DNA of 13,471 nucleotides from Lachnospiraceae bacterium UBA3401 (GCA_002358575.1 DEPD01000074.1:1-13471), one strand, 5' to 3'. Positions 6,247 to 13,471 are shown, numbered from the stretch's first letter. Notes: generated by a model from the letters alone, not told the origin. Numbers and translations: made by a program.

Positions 6247-6936
6247 TTAATACCTTGTCATAATATAACTTTGTGGGTCAATCAGCTCTGCTTTGGGAAT
6301 CTCCCGCCCCCAATGAATCGCAGAGTTGTAGTTGCCTTCCGCAACAATAACAGAATCCTCCCGAACCTCAAGCACGATAACCGAATGTGTGTCATTATCC
6401 ACCCGCAGAATATCCCCAACCCTAATATTAGAATAATCTTTATGAATCAGCGCTTTGGTATCGCCAAACGCCGCATCACTCACCGCAAACGTAAATCCTG
6501 CACATCCAAAACCGCCTGTGTAAGTACCACCGTTCCAGCCATAATAATTATCATTTGTCCAGCGCATTCCTTCTGGAAAAACAGCCTTTTGCGCCATAAT
6601 CACATTATAAACTTGGCGCTCTGGATTCTCTGTTGTATCCGCTGCGCTCAGACCAATCCCATGAATAAAATAAGTCTGTCCCTCCAGAGCAATCTGAAAA
6701 TATCCATTACTTGTTATCCCTGTCACTTGTATTGGCAAATTTGCCGCCACCGTAGGAAGCACAATTGTACTGTCGTCTGCATCCGCCAGAATTACGGTAT
6801 TGTCATTTGTATACAAAACTGCATCTACCGCAGTCACAGAGTACTCTGCCGCACACACATCTGTTATCGGTGCCGCAGACAACAACGCCATTCCCAACCA
6901 AAATCCAGCTATGCCACCCCAGATTTTTTTCATCAT
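6247..6936 (-). CDS. Secreted SH3-like / cysteine-peptidase-like protein
   Basis: The 229-residue product begins with a typical signal peptide: MMKK, a hydrophobic core (about 5-22) and a likely cleavage after VCA or VCAA near residue 29-30. The mature part opens with an SH3-like beta region (about 32-95, repeated short strands ending in TYFIHG). The C-terminal half resembles CHAP/NlpC-P60-type papain-fold enzymes: GGFGCAGF with Cys145, then RVGDILRV and THSVIVL with His184, then AEGNYN (Glu200, Asn202, Asn204), which could give the third polar residue. A role in peptidoglycan hydrolysis is inferred, not certain; the motif spacing is not canonical for either family. The ATG at 6936 lies 1 nt after the Nudix stop codon, with GGAG just upstream inside that gene, which indicates translational coupling. 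The longer start at 6966 would spoil the signal peptide. Confidence 0.75.
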   Translation of the reverse strand: MMKKIWGGIAGFWLGMALLSAAPITDVCAAEYSVTAVDAVLYTNDNTVILADADDSTIVLPTVAANLPIQVTGITSNGYFQIALEGQTYFIHGIGLSAADTTENPERQVYNVIMAQKAVFPEGMRWTNDNYYGWNGGTYTGGFGCAGFTFAVSDAAFGDTKALIHKDYSNIRVGDILRVDNDTHSVIVLEVREDSVIVAEGNYNSAIHWGREIPKAELIDPQSYIMTRY

Positions 6937-6937
6937 A

Positions 6938-7456
6938 TCAATAACTCTCCTTTCCGCAAAATGCATCTTTTATACTGTTATAATGCAAAAAAATTCCCTG
7001 CTCTGCAAGCGCCTGAATCTCCTCATAAGAAGCAAGCTGATATCCGTCTGTCTCCTCTGTCTGTAAACAGAGTTCCGACTCCTGAAAATCAGAGACAAAG
7101 CGATAAACATCCACAAAATAATTGTCTCCCTCACCTGGATTTTCCCGCTTGTAACCAAACAGATAACCACCGTCCCAGCCAGAGACATCCAACCCCGTCT
7201 CTTCCTGAATCTCCCGCAGAACAGCCTCCAATGAATCCTCCCCTGCCCGCGCTGCACCGCCTGGCACTTCCCACCAGCCTGGCGCCCACGCTTTTGTCAT
7301 CACTCTTCTAGTTATCAAAAACTTTCCGTCTGGACGTGCCACTACTCCAAGCACTGTTAAGTGATACTCTCCCTCTTTCAAACACCAATCATTTCTTTGC
7401 ATGGTGCGTCCTGTACGTCTCTTGTCCGCATCATAGATATCCCACATCTCTATCAT
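6938..7456 (-). CDS. Nudix hydrolase
   Basis: Nudix enzymes hydrolyse nucleoside diphosphates linked to another group, often damaged nucleotides, cofactors or sugar nucleotides. The 172-residue protein carries a complete Nudix box: Gly67, Glu73, and REIQEETGL at 81-89, in exact GX5EX7REUXEEXGU spacing, preceded by GWWEVPGG. The N-terminus (MWDIYDADKRRTGRTMQR) is of the kind found in Nudix proteins related to IPP isomerase and YfcD, whose substrates are mostly unknown. The ATG is supported by AGGAG (complement of 7465-7469) 8 nt upstream. It follows the Fur-family gene by 24 nt and nearly abuts the secreted protein gene, so it is in the middle of an operon. The substrate cannot be read from sequence. 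Confidence 0.92.
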   Translation of the reverse strand: MIEMWDIYDADKRRTGRTMQRNDWCLKEGEYHLTVLGVVARPDGKFLITRRVMTKAWAPGWWEVPGGAARAGEDSLEAVLREIQEETGLDVSGWDGGYLFGYKRENPGEGDNYFVDVYRFVSDFQESELCLQTEETDGYQLASYEEIQALAEQGIFLHYNSIKDAFCGKESY

Positions 7457-7480
7457 AATAACTTCTCCTTTATCTTCATT

Positions 7481-7915
7481 CTATGCCTTATCTTCCGCCT
7501 TTGTCTGGCATTCCTCACAAACGCCCATCAGAACAGAACCACCACATTCCAATAAAAATCTGTGATGTTCGTACAAATGTTTTGTAATTTCTTCCATAAA
7601 GCTGCACTCCAAATGCAAAATCTTCCCGCAAATTTTACACTGCATATGAATATGTTCATGACAGTGCGCATAAGGCTTAACACACTGATAACGGCAGCAC
7701 TCATCCTCCGCTGTTTTGTATTTCATAATTGCCCCGCTCTCAGTGAGTTTATCCAAATTTCTATAGATTGTTGTCAAATTGACCCGAATACCATTTTCCA
7801 GCATGTATTCATTGACATCATAAGCACTAAAACTGTGTTCACTGTGCTGTTCTAAATAGTTAACAATGGCTTCCCTATGTCTGGTGCGATATTTTTTTTG
7901 CTGATCATTCTGCAT
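7481..7915 (-). CDS. Fur-family metal-responsive transcription regulator
   Basis: A dimeric DNA-binding repressor of the Fur/Zur/PerR superfamily. The 144-residue protein has an N-terminal winged helix (about 10-70; recognition helix near NLTTIYRNLDKL, 46-57) and a C-terminal dimerisation domain with two structural-zinc pairs, CKIC (Cys93, Cys96) and CEEC (Cys133, Cys136). A His-rich HCHEHIH segment (84-90), HLEC (His101, Glu103) and His117/His118 supply candidate sensing-metal ligands. The ligand set does not let me decide between iron, zinc, manganese or peroxide sensing. GGAGG lies 12 nt before the ATG at 7915, a longish spacing, but an in-frame stop just upstream excludes an earlier start. 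It is followed by the Nudix gene after 24 nt. No clear Fur box is visible. Confidence 0.92.
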   Translation of the reverse strand: MQNDQQKKYRTRHREAIVNYLEQHSEHSFSAYDVNEYMLENGIRVNLTTIYRNLDKLTESGAIMKYKTAEDECCRYQCVKPYAHCHEHIHMQCKICGKILHLECSFMEEITKHLYEHHRFLLECGGSVLMGVCEECQTKAEDKA

Positions 7916-7944
7916 TGCTGTGCATCACCTCCAAATCTTTTCAT

Positions 7945-7959
7945 AGACTCTCGGAGTCC
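7945..7959. promoter_or_regulatory. Small palindrome upstream of the Fur-family gene
   Basis: GACTC (7946-7950) and GAGTC (7954-7958) flank TCG, giving a short dyad in the 47-nt gap before the Fur-family gene. It could be an operator for self-regulation or a leader hairpin. It does not match the classic 19-bp Fur box. Low confidence. Confidence 0.25.
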
Positions 7960-7962
7960 TTT

Positions 7963-8493
7963 TTATAAAAATCGCATCCATTCTTTTTTCCATGTATCTG
8001 TAAGCTTCTCAAGAGACCAAGATGCATTGGCTGGACTTGTGGAAGGCAACTTTACAAGCTCTGGCGCCTCCTTTTGTAAATATTGTTGACAATATTTTAT
8101 AAAAAGTTCGTATGCCTTCCCACCATTAAGGAAAATCGCCTGAATCTCTGCCTTGTCTAAAATGACACGCATGTCATTTTCTTTGACATTCCTAATACTG
8201 CTGTCCGAGGAACCCACAATGTCACAAGAAGCAATCACATCCCACAACGCGATCCTGTTTCGTAGCAGAAAAGAGCGCTTCTGTGTAATGCCTTCCGGTT
8301 CCACCTCCTCAAACAACCGAGCAAGCATCTTCCAAAAACGATTCTGAGGGTGCCCGTAATAAAACTGCTGTTCTCTGGATTTTACAGAAGGCATGGATCC
8401 CAGAATCAATATCTTTGCATTTTCATCATACACTGGACCAAATGTATGTGTGACATGTTGATATGCAGATGGCATGACGACTCGTTTCTTCAT
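7963..8493 (-). CDS. Hypoxanthine/uracil-DNA glycosylase (UDG family 6-like)
   Basis: A single-domain base-excision-repair glycosylase, most like the DNA-deoxyinosine glycosylase group (family 6 of the uracil-DNA glycosylase superfamily), which removes hypoxanthine arising from deaminated adenine. The 176-residue protein shows ILILGSMPS (28-36), the signature FYYGHPQNRFW (44-54) and the C-terminal LPSTSPAN motif (149-156) that corresponds to the DNA-intercalation loop. FLNGGKAY (121-128) is the central strand and turn of the fold. A MUG/TDG-type or UDGX-type enzyme is the alternative, but the FYYGHPxNRFW signature favours family 6. A modest AGGA site lies 6-7 nt before the ATG. It is 37 nt downstream of the metallopeptidase gene and 47 nt upstream of the Fur-family gene. 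Confidence 0.9.
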   Translation of the reverse strand: MKKRVVMPSAYQHVTHTFGPVYDENAKILILGSMPSVKSREQQFYYGHPQNRFWKMLARLFEEVEPEGITQKRSFLLRNRIALWDVIASCDIVGSSDSSIRNVKENDMRVILDKAEIQAIFLNGGKAYELFIKYCQQYLQKEAPELVKLPSTSPANASWSLEKLTDTWKKEWMRFL

Positions 8494-8530
8494 AATCTAT
8501 CCTGTTCCTGTCCTATTTTCCTACAGTTTC

Positions 8531-9277
8531 CTAATTCCACTCCGTAATTGCATTGAGCACACGCTTTCGCTCTTGCCAATCCGGCATAACCCTTGTCATC
8601 AACGCATAAAATGCCTTGGAATGATCTGGATGAATAAAATGGCAAAATTCATGCATCATCACAAACTCAATACAACTGATAGGAGTCTCAATCAATCGAC
8701 TGTTCATAGTGATTATCCCTTTTTTCGGACGGCAAGAACCCCATTTGGAAGTCATACTTCGTATTTTAATCTCTGGAAACCCCACTCCATATTGCTGAAA
8801 AATTTGATGTACTTGATGGCCTATCTCCTCATATACTTGTCGTTGATAGGACTTTAGCCATTTTTCACACAACAGTTCTTTATGCCGTGTATCATTAAGA
8901 TTTTTTATCTGAAAATACAAATAACCATTTTCAGGAAATACGCATTCATGTTCACCTGCTATCACCTTGATAATAAGCCGCTTTCCCAATAGTGTAAACG
9001 ATTCTCCATCCACATATTCTCGTTGGGATCGCTCCTGATTTTGTGCATTTTGCTCCTGCGCCTGACGTACTGCCACAATCATCACATCTTGTTTCTCACG
9101 CAAAAATTCTTCAATGCAGCTTATGGGTACTTTTCGAGAAGCCGAAACCTTGACCTCTCCTGCTGTATTGATTCGCAGATTAATATTTTTTACCGATTTT
9201 CTCTCAAGCTTGTAGCAGATTTTTGTATCCTCCAACAGAATTGTCCGCATCTCGCTACTATAAATTTTTACTGCCAT
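8531..9277 (-). CDS. YgjP-like zinc metallopeptidase domain protein
   Basis: Belongs to the YgjP/SprT-like (PF01863, formerly DUF45) metallopeptidase family. The 248-residue protein has an N-terminal beta-rich part with the ININLRI-type strand pattern (about 18-50), a Gln/Glu/Arg-rich linker (about 69-88), and the C-terminal catalytic domain with the conserved SKWGSC (177-182), the zinc motif HEFCH (His209, Glu210, His213) and the third ligand His219 in HPDHSKAFY. Family members are usually near genes for restriction or housekeeping functions and their substrates are poorly known. The ATG at 9277 has only a modest AGG-type site 5 nt upstream; Met10 is a possible alternative start. It is the first gene after the terminator of the kinase operon; no clear promoter is seen. 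Confidence 0.9.
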   Translation of the reverse strand: MAVKIYSSEMRTILLEDTKICYKLERKSVKNINLRINTAGEVKVSASRKVPISCIEEFLREKQDVMIVAVRQAQEQNAQNQERSQREYVDGESFTLLGKRLIIKVIAGEHECVFPENGYLYFQIKNLNDTRHKELLCEKWLKSYQRQVYEEIGHQVHQIFQQYGVGFPEIKIRSMTSKWGSCRPKKGIITMNSRLIETPISCIEFVMMHEFCHFIHPDHSKAFYALMTRVMPDWQERKRVLNAITEWN

Positions 9278-9328
9278 TTATACCTGCTTTCTCTGCATAT
9301 TTCTTTTCCGCGTCCGTGTGCATAAAAG

Positions 9329-9362
9329 AAAAAAGCCCCGCTCAATGGCGGAGCGCTTTTTT
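9329..9362. terminator. Intrinsic terminator of the kinase-receiver operon
   Basis: On the minus strand the sequence reads AAAAAAGC, GCTC, a loop, GAGC, GGG, GC, TTTTTT: a stem with a small bulge flanked by A6 (complement of 9357-9362) and followed by U6 (complement of 9329-9334). Because it is nearly symmetric it could also work in the plus direction. The receiver gene's stop codon (9342-9344) lies in it, so the terminator overlaps the last codons. Confidence 0.8.
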
Positions 9363-10103
9363 CTTTCCAAAAAATGTATCAACTGATTTTTTAATCTGTT
9401 CTGGAGGCATTGTTTTTAGAAGATAACCATCTGGTTTTAAATCCATAACTTGCATTACACTCTCCTTATCTCCCTTACTGGTGAGAAAAATTACTGGGAT
9501 ATCCGAAAATTCAGTCTCACTCCTTATCATTCCAAGCACCTGTTTCCCATCTACAATCGGCATCTCGTAGTCAAGCAGTACCAAATCTGGTCTGTTTGTT
9601 GACAGGTATTTGATTGCCATAGCACCAGAATTTGCCAAGATTACTTGGTATTTATCCTCTAACCAGCCTTTTACATTCCTGAGCATTGCACCCGAATCAT
9701 CCACCACCAAGATTTTCTTTTTGTTCTGTTTACCAAAGATTTTCAAATAGGAATCAATCGCCTCCGCGACTTCATTGACATTGATAGGTCGCGGAAATTC
9801 CTTCTGTATTAAATGCAATGGAATATCCTTCTGAATCTCCAACAATTCTTGTGGGTCTCCTGAAACAAAAATCGGCACATCATCTTCCAGTGCTTTGTCC
9901 TTAAGATATGTAAGTCCTTGACGCTGATTCAACAAATCCTCAGTACCAAAAATAAAGATCATATCCAATTCTTCCTTTATCTTACTGAGCAAGTCTGGAT
10001 TTGCCTGCACGTTTGTTACCTTACAATTCACCTCCGCCAACTTTTCCTGAAGCGAAACAATCAGGTAGCTTTGCACCTCCGACACAATTAATACATTCTG
10101 CAT
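9342..10103 (-). CDS. Two-receiver response regulator without output domain
   Basis: A 253-residue protein made of two receiver folds. The C-terminal one (about 129-250) is canonical: acidic pair Asp135/Asp136, phospho-acceptor Asp178 in LLDYEMP, Thr208 and Lys230. The N-terminal one (about 1-122) keeps the fold pattern (VLIVSE, MIFIFGTED, VPIFVSGD, QKEFPRP with Lys101) but has Ser8-Glu9 in place of the acidic pair and no Asp at the phospho-acceptor position, so it should not be phosphorylated. No DNA-binding or enzymatic output domain follows. It starts 18 nt after the hybrid kinase, with AAAGGGG as ribosome binding site, and ends in a terminator, so it is the likely phosphorelay partner of that kinase. 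The output must be by protein contact or reside elsewhere. Confidence 0.92.
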   Translation of the reverse strand: MQNVLIVSEVQSYLIVSLQEKLAEVNCKVTNVQANPDLLSKIKEELDMIFIFGTEDLLNQRQGLTYLKDKALEDDVPIFVSGDPQELLEIQKDIPLHLIQKEFPRPINVNEVAEAIDSYLKIFGKQNKKKILVVDDSGAMLRNVKGWLEDKYQVILANSGAMAIKYLSTNRPDLVLLDYEMPIVDGKQVLGMIRSETEFSDIPVIFLTSKGDKESVMQVMDLKPDGYLLKTMPPEQIKKSVDTFFGKKKALRH

Positions 10104-10121
10104 AATACAATCCCCTTTACT

Positions 10122-13100
10122 TTATTCTGTAAACCCTTCCAGTACTTCAATCATCTTTTTTCCTGTGTTCATGACTTCTTCCATCGCCACATCCGCCACA
10201 TAGGCACGCAGCTCTTCCATATAAAAGCCAAGCGCTTCCGGCAGCCGATATTCCTCCAGCTCTGCAAGCGCAGCATCCGCTCCATCCAAGTCAAAGCTAT
10301 CCATAGCAGTATTTAATTTATCCAGCACTCTTACAATCTCATCCTTAGGAACTTCTTTTTTGTCCTGTTCATTCGCCTTACCATATGGTTCTAAAATTGG
10401 TTTGTAGCTTCTGTACAATTCCATGATTGCTGGATTCTCTTTGGCAATAGTCTCCACATCCTCCATATTGCCACACTGTTCCATCTGATAAAACAGCTCT
10501 GACAGTTCCAGCGCTCCAATCATACGCGCCGTATTTTTCAGCGCATGTACTTCTATAGTATAATCTCGAATCATTCCGTCTGCAAGACATTTTTCAATTT
10601 TTGTGGACTTCAGGTCGATTAATTTGTAGAAATCTCCCAGCAGATTCGTAAATAACTTTAAACTGCCAGAATTTTTAATTCCCTCCGCAACATCCAGACC
10701 CTCAATAACAGGAAGTTCTTGAGCCACAGTCGGTTCTTTCGCCACAACAGGCGCAGACATTTTCTGTATGAAATCCTTTGGAAGCCATGCGCGAATCTTA
10801 CTGCAAATATTTTTTAGTTCAATTGGCTTTGGAACAAAATCATTCATTCCTGCTTCCTTAAAAATTTCTCTCGCCCCCATCACTGCGTTTGCTGTCAATG
10901 CAATAATCGGCATACTTTGTATATACACATCATCCAGCGCACGAATCTTCTGCGTTGTCTCCACACCATCCATCACAGGCATCATATGATCCATAAAGAC
11001 AATGTGATATTTTTTTAACTGAACCATCTCAATCGCTGTCTTTCCAGAACTTGCCGTATCAATATTCATTTGAAGCGGCTGCAACAGTCCTTTGGCAACT
11101 TTGAGGTTCATCTCATTGTCATCCACAATTAAGACTTGTGCCTGCGGTGCTATAAAGTTCATCACATTATCCGTCTCAACAAACGCCGCGGTGGTCTCAT
11201 GATTAATTACCTGGCAGAAATTAAGGGTGTACAGCGGTTTATTTACAACCGTTGCCTGCTCGTCCCACACAGCTTCCCTCATAGGATTCTGCAACACACA
11301 AAGCTCTGTTCCTGTCGAGATAAAATATTCCTCTATGCAATCCTTAAGTCCTCTATATACTGATTCATCCACAAAGAAAAAATCCACTTTATCCTTGCGC
11401 GCTCTCGCCTCATAACAATCTACATATCGAAGCCCATATTCCTCCGACAAGATTTTTAGCTGCTCTAAAATCCTTCTGTCATTCATATGGCCACTCACAA
11501 CCATTGGTTCATGAATAACATCCTGCTTCACTGTCGCTGCAACCTGATTTCCAATTACGCGCTGTGGGATATGAAAATAAAATTCGCTTCCTTTTTTGTA
11601 CTCACTGCGCACGCCAATCTGTCCGCCCATATTTTCCACAAGCTGCTTAGAAATTGCAAGTCCAAGCCCTGTTCCTTCCTTATTTCTATTTTTCTTTGTA
11701 TCCACCTGCTGAAAAGAACCAAATAACTTATCCAAATCTTCCGGTTTAATTCCCTGTCCAGAGTCTTCAATCGAAATCTCCAGATTTACCATATCCGCTT
11801 CTGGCATCTGATTTAATTTCAGCGCAAGTTTGACAAATCCTGCCTCCGTAAATTTTATAGCATTGTTGGCGATATTGATAATCACCTGCCGAATGCGAAG
11901 AGAATCCCCATACATTTTATTTGGAAGATTTTTATCAATATCAAAAATCAATTCCACTGGTTTATCTCCAATACGATTGAGAAAAATCATACTCAAATCA
12001 CTAAGCATGGACATTGGCTCATATTCTTCTTCTATAATTTCAAGCTTTCCAGACTCAATCTTTGAAAAGTCAAGAATATCATTGATAATTGTAAGCAAGG
12101 AAGCACCTGAATTTTTAATATTCATCAAATATCCTCTGTCCTGTTCTGACAAGTCGCTGCGCAGCAAAATCTCTGTCATTCCAACGATTGCATTCATCGG
12201 TGTACGGATTTCATGTGACATATTGGAGAGGAAATTTGATTTGGACTCGTTTGCTTCCTCAGCGCGAAATTTTGCCTCCTTTAGTGCCTCCATCATATTA
12301 AAGTTCTTGGTAACATCCAATAACATCAAGCAGTATCCCTTAACCTTATTTTTCACAATCAATTCTTTTAAAAAACGCTCATAATGCCGCTCCTTTATCA
12401 CAATCTCTGTTTCCTCTGTCAAAAACAGTTTTTTTAACTCCTCAGAAAATTTTTCCCCCTTATGAATATCATCTAGTTCTGCAAACTGCTCCTTTGCAAA
12501 TTTGTTGGAATCCAGATATCCGTATGTTCTGTCCGCAATGATAAACACTGCCTCAAAGTTCTCAATCACCCAACCGCGACCAATATCGAGAACACTGAAA
12601 ATATCTCCCTCAACCACACTTAGGATAATAAGCAACACCGCGATAGAGGAAAAAACTGGCACAAACTTAAAACTAAATTGGAACATAATTTCCATAATAA
12701 GTGGTATAATAATCACAAATTTAGCGGCAATCAGATGAGATAAGTTATGCTTCTCATCCCCGCTCTGCTTCCTAATATGAACTCTCTTTATAATCATATA
12801 TGCAATTAAACAGAGCAGAATCCCTAGCAAAAAGCCATATCGAATCTTGTATACAATACCGCCCTGCATATTAAAAAAGTGATAACCGAATTTGGATTCC
12901 ACCTCAAGATTATGGTGAGCAAACATTTCCTCCCGACTGGTATCATCCCACACGACTGCAATAACAGCCACCTCAAAAAACATCCACAAATATGTGAAAA
13001 TTCTGACCCACTTGTGTCGCACATCAATCTGCATATAGGAAAGAATAAACTTTATAAAAAAGAAGTAAAACAAAAAATTTCCAAGATACTCCATCTTTAA

Positions 13101-13310
13101 CGCCATGGTCGCTTCTGTGGGTCTACCTGTCTGAAGCAGAAGAAAATAAGCTCCATTCATAATAAGACAGCCAATATTGGCAATCATCAGATATGTAGAC
13201 GATTTGCTCTGCTCTTTTCCCATCAGCACAAAAATACCTACCAATGGTATAAAAACACCTGCGAGGGAAATCAACATCCATATAGTACCAATACTAAGTT
13301 CAAAATGCAT
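10122..13310 (-). CDS. 7TM hybrid histidine kinase with receiver and Hpt domains
   Basis: A 1062-residue membrane sensor kinase. In order: seven hydrophobic segments in the first 235 residues (7TM histidine-kinase sensor type), a PAS-like region (about 247-337), a short coiled coil, HisKA with SHEIRTPMN (phospho-acceptor His366), HATPase with the N-box near Asn482, DSGQGI (516-521) and GTGLGL (546-551), a degenerate receiver (about 602-707), a canonical receiver (Asp730/Asp731, Asp774, Thr806, Lys828), and an Hpt domain (EVHALKNTARMIGA, His922). A last helical segment (about 987-1060) looks Hpt-like but has no phospho-acceptor His. A GTG three codons upstream is open, but AGGAG is 1 nt from it and 10 nt from the ATG at 13310, so the ATG is preferred. 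The ligand is unknown. It is followed 18 nt later by the double-receiver gene. Confidence 0.95.
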   Translation of the reverse strand: MHFELSIGTIWMLISLAGVFIPLVGIFVLMGKEQSKSSTYLMIANIGCLIMNGAYFLLLQTGRPTEATMALKMEYLGNFLFYFFFIKFILSYMQIDVRHKWVRIFTYLWMFFEVAVIAVVWDDTSREEMFAHHNLEVESKFGYHFFNMQGGIVYKIRYGFLLGILLCLIAYMIIKRVHIRKQSGDEKHNLSHLIAAKFVIIIPLIMEIMFQFSFKFVPVFSSIAVLLIILSVVEGDIFSVLDIGRGWVIENFEAVFIIADRTYGYLDSNKFAKEQFAELDDIHKGEKFSEELKKLFLTEETEIVIKERHYERFLKELIVKNKVKGYCLMLLDVTKNFNMMEALKEAKFRAEEANESKSNFLSNMSHEIRTPMNAIVGMTEILLRSDLSEQDRGYLMNIKNSGASLLTIINDILDFSKIESGKLEIIEEEYEPMSMLSDLSMIFLNRIGDKPVELIFDIDKNLPNKMYGDSLRIRQVIINIANNAIKFTEAGFVKLALKLNQMPEADMVNLEISIEDSGQGIKPEDLDKLFGSFQQVDTKKNRNKEGTGLGLAISKQLVENMGGQIGVRSEYKKGSEFYFHIPQRVIGNQVAATVKQDVIHEPMVVSGHMNDRRILEQLKILSEEYGLRYVDCYEARARKDKVDFFFVDESVYRGLKDCIEEYFISTGTELCVLQNPMREAVWDEQATVVNKPLYTLNFCQVINHETTAAFVETDNVMNFIAPQAQVLIVDDNEMNLKVAKGLLQPLQMNIDTASSGKTAIEMVQLKKYHIVFMDHMMPVMDGVETTQKIRALDDVYIQSMPIIALTANAVMGAREIFKEAGMNDFVPKPIELKNICSKIRAWLPKDFIQKMSAPVVAKEPTVAQELPVIEGLDVAEGIKNSGSLKLFTNLLGDFYKLIDLKSTKIEKCLADGMIRDYTIEVHALKNTARMIGALELSELFYQMEQCGNMEDVETIAKENPAIMELYRSYKPILEPYGKANEQDKKEVPKDEIVRVLDKLNTAMDSFDLDGADAALAELEEYRLPEALGFYMEELRAYVADVAMEEVMNTGKKMIEVLEGFTE

Positions 13311-13345
13311 TTCTGCCACGCTCCTTTTGCGATATCAATAATATT

Positions 13346-13374
13346 ATTTTACCTTTTTTTGCATTTTCTGTCTA
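13346..13374 (-). promoter_or_regulatory. Sigma-A-type promoter of the kinase operon
   Basis: On the minus strand, TAGACA (complement of 13369-13374) is followed by exactly 17 nt and TAAAAT (complement of 13346-13351); each hexamer matches the consensus at 5 of 6 positions. The start point would be near 13339, giving a short leader before the AAGGAG at about 13321-13326 and the ATG at 13310. Confidence 0.75.
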
Positions 13375-13412
13375 TTCTTTTCTAAATACTCTTTCGCTTT
13401 TATTCAAACAAG

Positions 13413-13471
13413 GTTACTTTTCACACCCGCACCATGCACTTAAATGCCTGCTTTGTGGCATTTTGTGTGCA
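13413..13471. repeat. Folded repeat-like sequence at the right window edge
   Basis: AAATGCC (13442-13448) pairs with GGCATTT (13457-13463) around an 8-nt loop, and the outer arms TGCAC (13435-13439) and GTGCA (13467-13471) pair as well, so the stem is about 12 bp with a small internal loop. Upstream of it, GTTACTTTTCACACCC (13413-13428) loosely resembles GTTACAGTTCAGCC at the left edge (shared GTTAC, then TTCA two bases later). It probably continues beyond the window. A dispersed intergenic repeat or a terminator of the next gene are both possible. Confidence 0.4.

Noticed and set aside
6163..7311. Long plus-strand open frame (382 codons)
   Set aside because: It overlaps luxS, the secreted protein gene and the Nudix gene on the opposite strand, its product is rich in Cys, His, Asn and Pro with no recognisable domain, and it has no ribosome binding site. 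It is a shadow of the real genes.
7945..7965. Hairpin followed by TTTTT on the plus strand as a terminator
   Set aside because: No plus-strand gene reaches this point; the surrounding genes are all on the minus strand, where no U-tract follows the stem.
11830..12384. Plus-strand frame of 184 codons inside the kinase gene
   Set aside because: It is antisense to the HisKA/HATPase region and has no start signal; Ser/Ile-rich composition is typical of a complement shadow.
13311..13319. GTG start for the histidine kinase
   Set aside because: AGGAG is only 1 nt from this GTG but 10 nt from the next ATG, so the ATG is better.

Overview
The window looks like chromosomal DNA of a Gram-positive, AT-rich Clostridia bacterium, most likely a Lachnospiraceae. 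The evidence is strong GGAGG-type ribosome binding sites, sigma-A-like promoters, a DUF6465 protein (as I recall, typical of that family), a DUF378 membrane protein, and the sequence style of the hybrid histidine kinase. I see no phage, transposase, CRISPR, rRNA or tRNA gene.

Layout. Positions 1-132 hold a strongly folded, repeat-like non-coding element. From 133 to 904 lie an AT-rich leader with a candidate palindromic operator and promoter, then two small plus-strand genes of unknown function. A long nested hairpin (945-1023) separates them from a minus-strand gene for a protein with a Lys/Ala/Thr/Glu-rich, histone-H1-like body and a DUF6465 C-terminus. A short plus-strand DUF378 membrane protein gene follows (1946-2161) and converges on the rest of the window, which is all minus-strand.

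The minus-strand block, read in its direction of transcription (right to left), has three parts. (1) A two-gene signalling operon (13310 to 9342) encodes a 7TM hybrid histidine kinase with HisKA, ATPase, degenerate receiver, receiver and Hpt modules, then a two-receiver protein without an output domain; it has a good promoter upstream and a terminator at its end. (2) A run of closely spaced genes (9277 to 5716) encodes a YgjP-like metallopeptidase, a hypoxanthine/uracil-DNA glycosylase, a Fur-family regulator, a Nudix hydrolase, a secreted SH3-like/cysteine-peptidase-like protein and LuxS. (3) pepD-hflK-hflC (5648 to 2216) encodes a cytosolic dipeptidase and the two SPFH membrane proteins that modulate FtsH; it has its own candidate promoter and a strong hairpin at the end.

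How the genes may work together is inference. HflK/HflC and PepD fit protein quality control and peptide recycling. The Fur-like regulator, Nudix hydrolase and DNA glycosylase fit a metal- or oxidation-linked nucleotide and DNA sanitation group. The kinase and double receiver form a phosphorelay whose output is not in the window. Most genes are recognisable housekeeping or accessory types. The least explained material is non-coding: the folded elements at both edges, the nested hairpin at 945-1023 with flanking direct repeats, and the two orphan small genes.
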